Shown: positions 17,736-28,370 of the stretch, piece by piece
Layout: the number at the start of each line of letters is the position of its first letter
Position numbering within the stretch: position 1 is the stretch's first letter
Source of the DNA: CAWIHS01 sp963836005
GTDB lineage: Bacteria; Pseudomonadota; Gammaproteobacteria; GRL18
NCBI GenBank assembly: GCA_963836005.1
Contig: CAWIHS010000002.1
Location: 62,001 to 126,000 of the forward strand
Length of the DNA: 64,000 nucleotides
Reading direction: 5' to 3'
Translations under genes and position numbers: made by a program
The notes under the pieces: model-generated
What the model saw: the letters and a program-made list of their open reading frames with translations, nothing else
Told to the model about the DNA's origin: nothing
The model's database searches: none

Positions 17736-19067
17736 TTGGTTGCTTTTATAGCCATGATACCGGAGCAGGCGGCAGCAGCCGGAATCAATGATGTCAATGG
17801 CCTGCCGGGTCTGGGTGCTGCGGTTGCAGAATGCGTTGCCAAAATAAAATCACTGCAATTTGCGCAATGTATCAAAACGGCAATGGATGCGGCCAGTTTT
17901 GCCAAAAGCAGTCTGGTGAATAAGGTCTATGGCACCTATTTGTGGATGCGTGACGGCAGGGCCAGTTTACAGGCGCCGTTTAAGGTTTATTGCTGCAACG
18001 GTCCGGATCAGATCAAGGTGGACAGGCGGGGAGAGTGGCGTACCGCCGTGGTCGAAGGGATCGGTAAACCGCCCTTCCTGTTTGATTTTGACTTTGGCGA
18101 TAATGGCGAATTCAGCCGGCCTTCAGCGCTGACGTCTGACTACGGTGCCACTTTTCCCTATATCTATGATATCCCGGGCACTTATAACATCGGGGTGACG
18201 GTTATTGATCAAAACAGCGATAAGGCCATTGCCGACTCTCAGATCACCGGGGCGCTGAAGCCGTTTTCTGTTACCGTGTATGAAGACATGCAGCTGCAGT
18301 GTTGTACTTCCAGCAAGTCTGCCGCAGATGATCTGGCTATTGAGCTGACATTTTCCGTGACCGGCGGCAAGAAACCTTATACCTATAGCATTGATTTTGG
18401 TGATGAAACCCGTGAGACGGTCAATCAGAGCATTGAAACAGCTTATACCTTAAAGCATCGTTATGATGAACTGAATAAGCCCAAAACCATAACACTCACC
18501 ATGACCGATGCGGACGGGACAAAGATAACCAAAACACATCAGATAGAAGCAAATGCCGCACCTGAGGCTCCGGACTTTCAGTATGATTTTTCAGCCGTAG
18601 GCGGCGTTGAAATACATACTAATCTGGTACTAATTAATGAGTATGATGAAGATGAACTTGAGGGAACTTTCAATAAAAATTTATTTTATTCGGGTGTGTT
18701 GGCTTTTGGTAGTATCTCTATGGATTCCGTTGTGCAGACTTATACAGCTATTTTCAACAGCAATGGTATCCTTAGCTTCAAATTTAACAAAACGGGTGAT
18801 GCTATTACCTATCTGAATGTTATGCGTGAATGGTCAAGCAAGGCTGGTGAATTGGATACAATACTGAAATATGAAGGTTCAGGAGAAATACCTTATGCTT
18901 ATTATCATAACACATACGGACATTATTTCACTTTGAAAGGTCAGGACGTGTGTGATTTTTTGACGACAGTATCAGAAGAGCGATATGTGTTTCCGGTTTC
19001 TCATACCATTGATAAAGAATGTGATGATAATACATCATTCTCTATTATCCTTAGAGATAACCTGTAA
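17736..19067 (+). pseudogene. PKD-domain surface protein, C-terminal part after the frameshift
   Basis: This is the other half of the gene beginning at 16616. The frame is already open from about 17660, so the TTG at 17736 is not a natural start. A hydrophobic Ala/Gly-rich segment (ACGTALVAFIAMIPEQAAAA) is followed by two PKD-like domains with FDFDFGDNGEF (about residue 113 of this part) and YSIDFGDETRE (about 222). PKD domains are beta-sandwiches typical of surface adhesins and polysaccharide-binding proteins. The last 170 residues are unassigned and richer in A+T than the rest. It has no own signal peptide, so without the first half it would stay in the cytosol. A sequencing error at the junction would restore one intact gene. 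Confidence 0.72.
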
Positions 19068-19168
19068 GATTTATAATAATGTGGATAAGATTAAGTTTGA
19101 AAAGGCCTCAGGGATTCATTGAACTTTAATATATCTACTGACGCGGAAAAGCCTGCTGCCAGGGCAGG

Positions 19169-19412
19169 CAGTAGGATGTAAAAAAAACATTATTCCAGGA
19201 TTATATCCTGTGGAGGCTGTGGTGAATAATAAATTAAATAGACGATCTGTGTTTCAGTATTTTTTCACCGCGACAGTTTCTGCTGCTCGGCCTGGCCCTT
19301 CAGGAACTATAGTGGTCAGGCGCAGCCATTGCCTTACCTGCCCCTGATAGTCAGCAGCTCATCACTCCCTATCAGGCCATTGCGACGCCGGTTCTGGATG
19401 CGGAGGCGAGGG
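19169..19412 (+). pseudogene. Repeat of the 5' end of the PKD surface-protein gene
   Basis: It matches about 16559-16811 closely, including the ribosome site, GTG start and signal-peptide coding region. It has a 2-base loss in the T-run after cagta, which breaks the frame, and an added stop (cctgatag). Homology ends after gttctggatgc. It is either a partial tandem duplication or the stump of a former paralogue. Confidence 0.75.
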
Positions 19413-19882
19413 TAAGGGTCAAGTATCATATTGCACTATTTACCTTATCCTTCAAATTTTTGTCTAACTTGAGCTGTGTTTATAATTTTCCTATGACCGT
19501 GGGAATACTGCCCGTTCGCTTTAATCCAAATTTTTTGGCTAAATCAATCAATCGGTGACTCCCCTCCTCCTGGCACATAAAGGTACCAGGTCTTATATTG
19601 TGCATCTTGTGTTACACATTGATATTTTCTGCCATATCAATGTGTAATGACTTAAGTAAATCAACCATTGATATAAACACAACCCTGGCAAGTTCTAAGG
19701 AACTTTCAAATAACAATAAATCATTTAACACCCACCCGATCAATCTTCACCCACAAGTGATATCATTAATCACACAATTATTTTATTATCATATCTTTTA
19801 CCGGTGCGAAAATCGATGCGAGTTACAATTGCACCCCATTGATTCTATCTGTGTGTTTTGCGTGGATATTTTTACTGGCAGC

Positions 19883-20038
19883 GTAACTTCTCAATAAGTC
19901 CGTGTAAAATCCCCTCCCTCTATCAGGGGGAGGGTTAGGGTGGGGGTTAAGTTCTTGATTAAACACATTACCCCCATCCTGGCCTTCCCCCTTAAAAGGG
20001 GAAGGAACTTGAACTGCACGGACTTATTGAGAAGTTAC
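19883..20038. mobile_element. 156-bp MITE with 22-bp terminal inverted repeats and 8-bp target duplication
   Basis: The ends gtaacttctcaataagtccg... (19883-19904) and its exact reverse complement (20017-20038) are perfect 22-bp inverted repeats. They are flanked by direct repeats ctggcagc at 19875-19882 and 20039-20046. The interior is non-coding with C-rich and G-rich opposed tracts. The duplicate rsmA leader at 8597-8605 shows the empty site (ggcagcgat). It lies about 50 bases upstream of the rsmA start and may alter its expression. Confidence 0.92.
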
Positions 20039-20089
20039 CTGGCAGCGATTTAACTCATTGAAAACTGACATTTATTACAGGGTAACCCA

Positions 20090-20932
20090 TTGAGTCATAA
20101 GGCAAGAAAAAGGTTCGGCCAGAATTTTCTGCATGATAGCAGGGTCATCGAACGCATTATTGATGCTATTTCACCAGACAAAAGACAGCATCTGGTTGAA
20201 ATCGGACCGGGCAAGGGAGCTATGACCGACCACATTGTTCAGTCAGGCTGCCGGGTTGATGTGATTGAACTGGACCGGGATTCGATACCCGGACTTGAAG
20301 CAAAATTTTCAGCACACCGCACATTTAGAATTCATAATGCAGATGCACTGAAGTTTAATTTTTGCAGTTTAATCGAGCCAGCCGTCACTGCTGAACTAAG
20401 TGAAAGTGAAAGTGAGAGCGAGACCAAGCAAATCAGACTGGTAGGAAATTTACCTTATAATATTTCCACTCCGCTGATTTTTCATCTACTGGAACAGCTT
20501 GATTGTATCAGTGATATGCACTTTATGCTGCAAAAAGAAGTGGTGGAGCGTCTCACTGCATCGCCTGGGACTAAACAGTACGGCCGCCTGAGTATACTGG
20601 TACAGTATCTGTGCCATAGTGAATTATTATTCACTGTACCGCCTGGAGCATTTGACCCTGCGCCCAGGGTTGACTCTGCTATTGTCAGGCTTATCCCATA
20701 TGGAGACACGTTTCCAGCCCCCAGTTCAGGAACAACTGCAGCCGTCAATCTGGCCTATATCGCCAAAAACGCTTTTGCCCAGCGACGTAAAACCTTGCGC
20801 AACAATCTGAAAGAAATTTTGACGGAACAACAGATCACACAATGCGATATCGATCCAGCTCGGCGTGCTGAAACCTTAACTATTGATGAGTTTGTCTGTC
20901 TGTCTAATCAATATGCAGCGGCGAACCCCTGA
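20090..20932 (+). CDS. rsmA: 16S rRNA (adenine1518/1519-N6)-dimethyltransferase RsmA (KsgA)
   Basis: RsmA dimethylates A1518 and A1519 in helix 45 of 16S rRNA late in 30S assembly. The 280-residue sequence starts at TTG (20090) with AGGGTAACCCA before it, and this start is conserved in the duplicated leader at 8645. Motifs are KRFGQNFLHD, the SAM-binding VEIGPGKGAMTD, the catalytic NLPYNIS (NLPY), and PPGAFDPAPRVDSAIVRL near the C-terminus. A Glu/Ser-rich insert (ELSESESESET, about residues 104-114) is an oddity in a loop before NLPY. apaG lies about 1 kb downstream, the classical neighbour, but here two other genes intervene. Confidence 0.97.
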   Translation: MSHKARKRFGQNFLHDSRVIERIIDAISPDKRQHLVEIGPGKGAMTDHIVQSGCRVDVIELDRDSIPGLEAKFSAHRTFRIHNADALKFNFCSLIEPAVTAELSESESESETKQIRLVGNLPYNISTPLIFHLLEQLDCISDMHFMLQKEVVERLTASPGTKQYGRLSILVQYLCHSELLFTVPPGAFDPAPRVDSAIVRLIPYGDTFPAPSSGTTAAVNLAYIAKNAFAQRRKTLRNNLKEILTEQQITQCDIDPARRAETLTIDEFVCLSNQYAAANP

Positions 20933-20994
20933 GAATCAGGCCAATTTGAGCTCATCTTGAACTGACAAATTTACCTGATTGCCGATATCAGGTT

Positions 20995-21159
20995 TCAGTC
21001 CCTGTTCAAATATGGGTAAGACTGGCTGTTAGTCTGCTGCATAACGAGTAATGATTTATTATAATTTTGTGGTGCTTTTGCTATTACCAGATTGCTCAGG
21101 ATCACACCAGAAGCAACCAAAACAGCAAGAACCAGTATGATATCAGGTTTTTTCCTCAT
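20995..21159 (-). CDS. Small single-pass membrane protein
   Basis: The start at 21159 (MRKKPDIILVLAVLVASGVI) is chosen because GGAAG sits 7 bases upstream; the longer frame to 21186 has no ribosome site. The 54-residue product has a basic N-terminus and one hydrophobic helix (about residues 6-24), then a polar tail (YNKSLLVMQQTNSQSYPYL). The helix could be an uncleaved anchor or a signal peptide. It is convergent with rsmA, with a short hairpin between them (acctgat/atcaggt, 20973-20993). The function is unknown. Confidence 0.5.
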   Translation of the reverse strand: MRKKPDIILVLAVLVASGVILSNLVIAKAPQNYNKSLLVMQQTNSQSYPYLNRD

Positions 21160-21372
21160 ATCAGCTTCCTTTTTTTTCTGGTTCACTATTAAATTAGCGA
21201 ATTAGTTTATAAATATTTTAAGTTTTAACGCTATCTTGTTAAACAATAACATATTTTAATATAATTTCAACTACTCAATGCTTTTTTATTAATAAAATGC
21301 CAACTGTATTTATCTCAGTTAGGGTAACTCTCTTTTAGACACACAAACCTGTTCTCAAAATAGATATTTTAC

Positions 21373-21855
21373 ATGTTCTTTTGCACTATTGATCATCAGC
21401 TCAATCTGCTGCGTTTACTTTCCCACTATCAACTTGAAATTGAACGGGTTGATTCTGGAGTGGATATTCCTGGCAGCTTCTGGGGCGATTGTGAAGCTGG
21501 ACTGATTGGCAGTAAACTCTATGTTCGAATTGACACGCCTGTCCATTCAGCACTGCATGAAGCATGTCATTATATTTGTATGGACAAATCGAGAAGGGCC
21601 GAATTACATACCAATGCAGCCGGTGATTTTGCTGAAGAAGGGGCTGTGTGTTATTTACAAATTGTATTGGCCGATCAATTGCCCTCCATTGGCGCAGACA
21701 AAATAATGAACGACATGGATAGCTGGGGATATAGTTTTCGCCTCGGTTCAACAAAAGCCTGGTTTAGCAGTGATGCAGAAGATGCCAGAGCCTGGCTGAG
21801 ACATCATGATTTAATTGACCCGCAGGGTTTACCCACCTGGAATTTAAGGCAATAA
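21373..21855 (+). CDS. Putative zincin-like metallopeptidase
   Basis: A 160-residue protein with an HExxH motif, ALHEACHYI (about residues 60-68), where two His and a Glu would bind and activate zinc. The later FAEEGAVCYLQ (about 85-95) offers a candidate third ligand as in gluzincins. No signal peptide or membrane segment is seen, so it should be cytosolic. I do not recognise a named family, and catalysis is inferred only from the motif. It sits between rsmA and apaG on the same strand, with an intact frame and codon use like its neighbours, so it looks like a vertically kept gene. Confidence 0.65.
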   Translation: MFFCTIDHQLNLLRLLSHYQLEIERVDSGVDIPGSFWGDCEAGLIGSKLYVRIDTPVHSALHEACHYICMDKSRRAELHTNAAGDFAEEGAVCYLQIVLADQLPSIGADKIMNDMDSWGYSFRLGSTKAWFSSDAEDARAWLRHHDLIDPQGLPTWNLRQ

Positions 21856-21987
21856 ACCAGTATCCATTTGCCCTGGAAACAGGCTGAAAGGTCACAAAAA
21901 TTTTTCATTAACTACAGATATCTAGCTGCAAAAAGAGTATAATTGACAGTCAGGATAATGCGCAGATGTTCTAACAGGTTTATAAAC

Positions 21988-22374
21988 ATGCCCTTTGATA
22001 GAGAAAAATATAACATTCAGGTTGAAGTACAGGTGCAGTATATTGAGGCACAATCTTTACCTGCCAATGATCATTATGTTTTTTCCTACACCATAAACAT
22101 CCTTAATAAAGGAAATATTGGTGCTCAATTGATTTCCCGGCACTGGATCATTACCGACGCTGAGGGCAAAACCCAGGAAGTCAAAGGCCCGGGTGTTGTT
22201 GGAGAGCATCCTTACCTCCAGCCAGGCGAAGATTTCACCTATACCAGCGGTACAGCCATTAACAGCCCGGTCGGCAGTATGCAGGGCAGTTACCAGATGA
22301 AAGCTGAAGACGGCAAAATGTTCGATGCAGAAATTTTACCTTTTACCCTGGCAAAGCCCCAATTCCTGCACTAA
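21988..22374 (+). CDS. apaG: ApaG (CorD) protein
   Basis: ApaG is a small fibronectin-III-like beta-sandwich protein, conserved next to rsmA and apaH in gammaproteobacteria and linked to Co2+/Mg2+ homeostasis; its biochemical role is not settled. The start at 21988 (MPFDREKYNIQVEVQVQYIE) gives 128 residues, close to E. coli ApaG (125). The longer frame from TTG 21943 adds an unrelated basic leader. Conserved segments are VEVQVQYIEAQS, YVFSYTINILNKG, LISRHWIITDAEGK, VKGPGVVGEHPYLQPGE and the near-invariant FTYTSG. It follows the zincin-like gene by about 130 bases. Confidence 0.95.
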   Translation: MPFDREKYNIQVEVQVQYIEAQSLPANDHYVFSYTINILNKGNIGAQLISRHWIITDAEGKTQEVKGPGVVGEHPYLQPGEDFTYTSGTAINSPVGSMQGSYQMKAEDGKMFDAEILPFTLAKPQFLH

Positions 22375-22559
22375 TGCAGGTCAATTTCCAACCTGTACGC
22401 CAATAGCATAGCGCTGCACTATATAAATTGTGAAGAATTAGGGCTATAATTTTAGTAACAATTCATGACACAGGCTCTCTTACACCCACTTAATTTATAC
22501 CAGGAGAGCCGGTATTATTACTGCACTCTCACAGATCAGATACAGTGGTACGCCAACAG

Positions 22560-22739
22560 ATGAAAAAAATAGTGTTTCGTTTCAGCAAATTTATGTTCAG
22601 CCTGTTTGCTGCTATCATTACCTTATTGTCATTTATACTATTGAGTCTGCAGATCCTGTTTATCAGTCTGCTCTGGATGCTGATCAGTGTGTTCAGCCGC
22701 TTGACTTACCGAGTACCTAATCAAAATACTGGTCATTAG
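22560..22739 (+). CDS. Small membrane protein, low confidence
   Basis: From the ATG at 22560 a 59-residue frame encodes two closely spaced or one long hydrophobic stretch (FMFSLFAAIITLLSFILLSL and ILFISLLWMLISVF) after a basic N-terminus. The in-frame GTG at 22545 is an alternative start; neither has a Shine-Dalgarno. It ends 57 bases before lptG on the same strand. No family is recognised. Confidence 0.4.
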   Translation: MKKIVFRFSKFMFSLFAAIITLLSFILLSLQILFISLLWMLISVFSRLTYRVPNQNTGH

Positions 22740-22796
22740 ATACTTACACCCCGTCTTACACCAGGAAAAATATTCTCGCTTCAAGCCCCGTTCTGT

Positions 22797-23861
22797 ATGA
22801 ATATTATTGATCGTTATATCATTAAAATTATTTTATCTTCGACGGTAATGGTGCTGATAGCCATTTTGGCACTGTACAGTTTAATGGCTCTGGCAAATAC
22901 CCTGGGGGCCGTTGGTCGAGGCCATTTTAGTCTCTATGATGCCTTTTATTATACCATTCTGACCACGCCTCGACGCCTGTATGATATTTTACCCTTTTCT
23001 GTGCTCATCGGTACCATGCTGGGCTTGAGCGCTTTAAACAGCAGCAGTGAATTAATCGCCATAAGAGCAGCAGGCATTTCCATATTGCGTATTACCCTTG
23101 CAGTCCTGAAAGCAGCTATGATACTGTCAATCGTGATGTTTGCTTTGAGTGAATATATCGTGCCGCTGTCAGAAAATCTTGCCAAGCGATTTTATTCTAT
23201 GGCCACGCATGACAATGTTACGGTCAATGTAGCAGATGAAATCTGGGTGCGTGACGGTAATGTTTATACCAATATTCAGTCAGTGCTGGCCGATAAGAGT
23301 TTAACAGGAATAAATATTTTCAGTTTCAATGAAGACAGGACATTGAAAGTGAGCACTTTTGCAAAACGCGCTTATTACTCTAATAACGAGTGGATACTGG
23401 AGGATGTCAGACAAACTTTTTTTGCTCCAGAGCGTCTTAGCCAGAACAAACTTGACAAAGCTCGCTGGCCTACGCTGCTGAATCTGGAGCTGGTCGATGT
23501 CATCATCTCTGAACTGGAAAATTTGTCTGCCATGGGACTGTATCGCTATGCTGCTTATCTGGATAACAATGATCTGGATAGTGAACAGTACTGGCTGGCC
23601 TTCTGGAATAAAATTATCGCCCCCTTTTCAATGGCAGCCATGCTGCTGCTGGCTATACCCTTTGTATTTGACTCCACCCGCTCCAGCGGCACAGGGAGTA
23701 AAATAATGATCGGGCTCATTATCGGCATCAGCTTTACCATTGCCAACATGATTGCGGCACAATTTGGCCTGGTGTACCATCTCTATCCTTTTATCAGTGC
23801 ATCCTTTATGACTCTCAGTACGTTTTTCATGGCATTTATACTGATAAAAAAAATGGTCTGA
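22797..23861 (+). CDS. lptG: LPS export ABC transporter permease LptG
   Basis: LptG, with LptF and the ATPase LptB2, extracts lipopolysaccharide from the inner membrane and feeds it to the LptC-LptA bridge. The 354-residue length and layout fit: a transmembrane pair near the N-terminus (IILSSTVMVLIAILALYSLM), the conserved TTPRRLYDILPFSVLIGTML and ALNSSSELIAIRAAG coupling-helix region, a periplasmic beta-jellyroll (about 140-260), and four hydrophobic segments at the end. lptF is normally immediately upstream in the same operon. Here a small membrane ORF and apaG precede it, so lptF must be elsewhere. Confidence 0.94.
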   Translation: MNIIDRYIIKIILSSTVMVLIAILALYSLMALANTLGAVGRGHFSLYDAFYYTILTTPRRLYDILPFSVLIGTMLGLSALNSSSELIAIRAAGISILRITLAVLKAAMILSIVMFALSEYIVPLSENLAKRFYSMATHDNVTVNVADEIWVRDGNVYTNIQSVLADKSLTGINIFSFNEDRTLKVSTFAKRAYYSNNEWILEDVRQTFFAPERLSQNKLDKARWPTLLNLELVDVIISELENLSAMGLYRYAAYLDNNDLDSEQYWLAFWNKIIAPFSMAAMLLLAIPFVFDSTRSSGTGSKIMIGLIIGISFTIANMIAAQFGLVYHLYPFISASFMTLSTFFMAFILIKKMV

Positions 23862-24258
23862 ATTTGCATCAACCGACCTGTGTTGTTGTCCAAAAATATA
23901 GCCTTTGTTGTAACTGCTTAACCGACTTAAAATATTAGACTCTGTGATTGAAATCATACTAAGCCTGATTAACGGCGCAATACATTTCACCAACAGCAGG
24001 CGTCTTTGATAAAATCTAATCAGCCGCTGGAATTTTTTAAATAATATTTTGATGTTTCTGACAGATACCTGACAACTTATGTTTTGCGGCACTCAAAAGT
24101 AGCTACTTATTATTGAATATCATAAAATTATAAGATACCAATTAACTATTATTTAAAAACCGGCTATACTTTACAGTTGCCTTACTAAACTGGAAATTAA
24201 AACCACGAAACCATGTGATTTTAGTGGTTGACTAATAAAGTATTAAGGACTCTCTTAC
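23862..24258. other. Intergenic region, no gene seen
   Basis: About 400 AT-rich bases between lptG and the Asn/Gly-rich protein. Apart from scattered short A/T tracts upstream of the TTG at 24259 I see no promoter, RNA gene or repeat that can be supported. Confidence 0.4.
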
Positions 24259-24900
24259 TTGAAGCGTTTCACCATCATAATAGTTCTCTGGCTGACAATA
24301 GTTAATCTTGTCCAGTCATATAACTATAATTATATCCGTGCCCTGCCATTTATTCAGATGATGATAGTCATGATGGATTTTATGGATAAGTTTATGGGCG
24401 GCAATAAAAATTATTACCCGGGGATGAACTATGGGGGGAATTCCCCCTATACCAGCATGCCAGGCAGCGGTTTTGGTAACTTTTCCGGATTTCCCATGTC
24501 TCCAGCCTGGAACAACATGTCGCCACTGAATAGTAACAGTTTTTTAGCCGATGGATTTAACGCCATTAATAGTTCTGAAAACAGTTCTATAGCTAACAAG
24601 GATAGCAGCGGGAAAGCAATTAATGACAAAGAAACATCACCGGCTGGAAGCAATAATCTGAATGGGATCTGGCAGGCATTGTCGGGCGATGTAATCGCTA
24701 TCTACAACAATAACCGGTTTCTCTGGAGCGATGGTCTTAAACGGCACCTGGCCGGACGAATTATTATCCGCGGAAAGCAGTTTTTTGCTTATATTCCAGC
24801 CAAACAAACGACTCTGACTTTTGAATTTTATATGGAACCCGGTCAGTTTGTAGTGCGTGATAAGCAGGGGCGAATATATGCCTTTAAACGCATATATTAA
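24259..24900 (+). CDS. Secreted Gly/Asn/Met-rich hypothetical protein
   Basis: A 213-residue product starting at TTG (AAGGA about 9 bases upstream). The hydrophobic N-terminus (FTIIIVLWLTIVNLVQS) is a signal peptide or anchor. Residues about 45-115 are low-complexity and rich in Gly, Asn, Pro, Ser and Met (YYPGMNYGGNSPYTSMPGSG). The C-terminal 85 residues form a compact domain starting LNGIWQALSGDVIAIYNNNR, a beta-rich module of the kind seen at the end of periplasmic proteins. The stop overlaps the end of the convergent FemAB-like gene by 4 bases. The function is unknown. Confidence 0.65.
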   Translation: MKRFTIIIVLWLTIVNLVQSYNYNYIRALPFIQMMIVMMDFMDKFMGGNKNYYPGMNYGGNSPYTSMPGSGFGNFSGFPMSPAWNNMSPLNSNSFLADGFNAINSSENSSIANKDSSGKAINDKETSPAGSNNLNGIWQALSGDVIAIYNNNRFLWSDGLKRHLAGRIIIRGKQFFAYIPAKQTTLTFEFYMEPGQFVVRDKQGRIYAFKRIY

Positions 24901-26060
24901 CTCACTTTAGCTGTCGTTTTATAAGGCAGATGCCGATTCATCTGCTGCATGTAATTAGCAATACTTTCCTGCTCATGCATTACATATTGCTCAATCGCAT
25001 TCCTGAAGTAAGGCTTTAACATCAAATGACTGGAACTGGTTAAGGTTGGCACAAACCCTCTGGCAATTTTATGTTCTCCCTGAGCTCCCGGCTCAAATGT
25101 TTTTAAACCCTCTCGGATGCAGTATTCAATACCCTGATAATAACAGGCTTCAAAATGCAGTTGATCCACCCTTTTGTCAGTGCCCCAGAAGCGGCCATAT
25201 AAAGTGCTGTCACTGCGATACATTAAAGAGCCTGCAATACATCGATGCTTCTGATCAGCCAGTACCAGCAGCACCTGATCTGGTAAGCGTTGTGCTACTT
25301 CATAAAAAAAATCAAAATTCAGGGTAGCCATGCCCCATTTTTCTTCAAATGTATGTTGATAAAAACGGTTAAAATCCTGCCAGTCCTGTGCTGTGGCAGT
25401 ATGTCCTGACAGAAGTCTAAACGTAACCCCTGCCTGTTCCACTTTACGCCGCTCCTTGCGGATGTTTTTACGCTTGGCAGATGTTAACCGAGCAAGAAAA
25501 TCATCAAATTGAGCATAATTATGATTAGCCCAGTGAAACTGACAGTCATGGCGAGACAGTAAACCCTGGGATTCGAACCATTGATGTTCCCTGTAGAGTG
25601 GAAAAAGGCAGTGGAAACCGCTTGCACCAATTTGCTCCCCCAGTTCTTTTACCGTCCCTAACAAAAGCCGGGATAAGCTATCACAGGGCTGATTTGTTAC
25701 TTTCAGGTACTCAGTCGAAACCAGCATCCGCTGTCCTTGTGCCGGTGTATAAGGCACCGCAGAGACCAGCTTTGGAAAATATTTGAACCCATGGCGTTCG
25801 TAGGCATCAGCCCAGGCATGATCAAACACAAACTCACCATAAGAGTTATGCTTTTCATATAACGGCATGGCCGCTATGAGTTGTTCTTGATCATATATGG
25901 CTATATGGTGCGGGATCCAGCCAAAACGTTCACCTACACAATGATGTTTTTCCAGAGCATCGAGATATTCATGTCTGACAAATGGATTATTATCCTCAAG
26001 CAGACGATTCCATTGAACAGGGTCAATGTCACTGATTTGAGAACAGATTTTGATGTTCAT
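24897..26060 (-). CDS. FemAB/GNAT-like acyltransferase (DUF482 family)
   Basis: A member of the PF04339 family of GNAT-fold proteins related to FemAB peptidoglycan aminoacyltransferases. Start options are ATG 26060 (MNIKICSQISDIDP, preferred) and TTG 26084; neither has a strong ribosome site. Family blocks are FVRHEYLDALEKHHCVGERFG near the start, the central FDHAWADAYERHGFKYFPKL, the basic SAKRKNIRKERRKV, and GRFWGTDKRVDQLHFEACYY followed by GLKTFEPGAQGEHKIARGF. The reaction of this branch is not known. Many proteobacteria carry it as a single-copy core gene. Confidence 0.85.
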   Translation of the reverse strand: MNIKICSQISDIDPVQWNRLLEDNNPFVRHEYLDALEKHHCVGERFGWIPHHIAIYDQEQLIAAMPLYEKHNSYGEFVFDHAWADAYERHGFKYFPKLVSAVPYTPAQGQRMLVSTEYLKVTNQPCDSLSRLLLGTVKELGEQIGASGFHCLFPLYREHQWFESQGLLSRHDCQFHWANHNYAQFDDFLARLTSAKRKNIRKERRKVEQAGVTFRLLSGHTATAQDWQDFNRFYQHTFEEKWGMATLNFDFFYEVAQRLPDQVLLVLADQKHRCIAGSLMYRSDSTLYGRFWGTDKRVDQLHFEACYYQGIEYCIREGLKTFEPGAQGEHKIARGFVPTLTSSSHLMLKPYFRNAIEQYVMHEQESIANYMQQMNRHLPYKTTAKVS

Positions 26061-26129
26061 ATTTGACGCAGAAGTTGTTGACAAGCAGTATTAAACCTAA
26101 ATCACTCAATTAATACAGGCCCAGGGCCT

Positions 26130-26168
26130 AAAATAAAAAGCCTCACTTTCTGACGAAAATGAGGCTTT
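26130..26168 (-). terminator. Rho-independent terminator of groESL
   Basis: Read on the minus strand, aaagcctca (26168-26160) pairs with tgaggcttt (26146-26138), followed by a T-rich tract ending tttttatttt. It starts 34 bases after the groEL stop at 26202. Confidence 0.85.
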
Positions 26169-26201
26169 GACAAGCAGAGCGATGCTTGGAATGATGCCAG
26201 G

Positions 26202-27848
<1,647 letters not shown>

Positions 27849-28041
27849 TTTTTACCTCAAATTTTTATGTTCTGTTTGAGTTAATGGCAGTTAATTCCAA
27901 TAACTCTAAAATAATTTCTATTAATGCTGGACTATCATTTAAATATTCAAACCGATCCGCTTATTATTTAGCAGCTGGCTCATTAATCAACTGATTCGAC
28001 TGCCTGCTGCATTAACACTGATCGATAATTGAAGCGACTAC

Positions 28042-28329
28042 TTACTCAACAATTGCAAGCACGTCTTCTTCACGCATTATTAACAGTGTTTCATTATCAA
28101 CCTTGACTTCACTGCCGGAATATTTACCAAAAATAATCTTGTCGCCGACTTTAACTTCCATAGCGACAAGATCGCCTTTATCTGTCATACGTCCTTTACC
28201 CGTGGCAAGCACTTCGCCTTCTGATGGTTTTTCAGTCGCTGAATCCGGGATATAGATTCCGCCGGCAGTTTGTGTTTCTTCTTCTAGTCGACGCACAACG
28301 ATGCGATCACTAAGTGGGCGAATATTCAC
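28042..28329 (-). CDS. groES: Co-chaperonin GroES (Hsp10)
   Basis: A 95-residue heptameric lid for GroEL. Diagnostic stretches are the N-terminal MNIRPLSDRIVVRRLEEE, the mobile loop QTAGGIYIPDSATEKP that docks on GroEL, and GDKIIFGKYSGSEVKVDNE. The start codon is GTG at 28329, with GAGGAG about 10 bases upstream. The CIRCE operator lies 41-68 bases upstream of the start, so HrcA should repress the operon at normal temperature. Confidence 0.98.
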   Translation of the reverse strand: MNIRPLSDRIVVRRLEEETQTAGGIYIPDSATEKPSEGEVLATGKGRMTDKGDLVAMEVKVGDKIIFGKYSGSEVKVDNETLLIMREEDVLAIVE

Positions 28330-28370
28330 TTTAACTCATCTCCTCAAATATAGAATGTAAACTTAACTTT

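Larger units (their letters stand above)
19068..20089. other. Kilobase of non-coding island border
   Basis: No intact gene lies here. It contains a diverged copy of the 5' end of the PKD gene (19169-19412), an unassigned stretch (19413-19744), and the rsmA leader (from 19745) interrupted by a MITE. The 99-codon frame at 19598-19897 overlaps the conserved rsmA leader and its translation looks like non-coding sequence. Confidence 0.6.

Noticed and set aside
19598..19897. 99-codon plus-strand frame before rsmA
   Set aside because: It lies in the duplicated rsmA leader; the corresponding sequence at 8465-8645 does not keep the frame, so it is non-coding.
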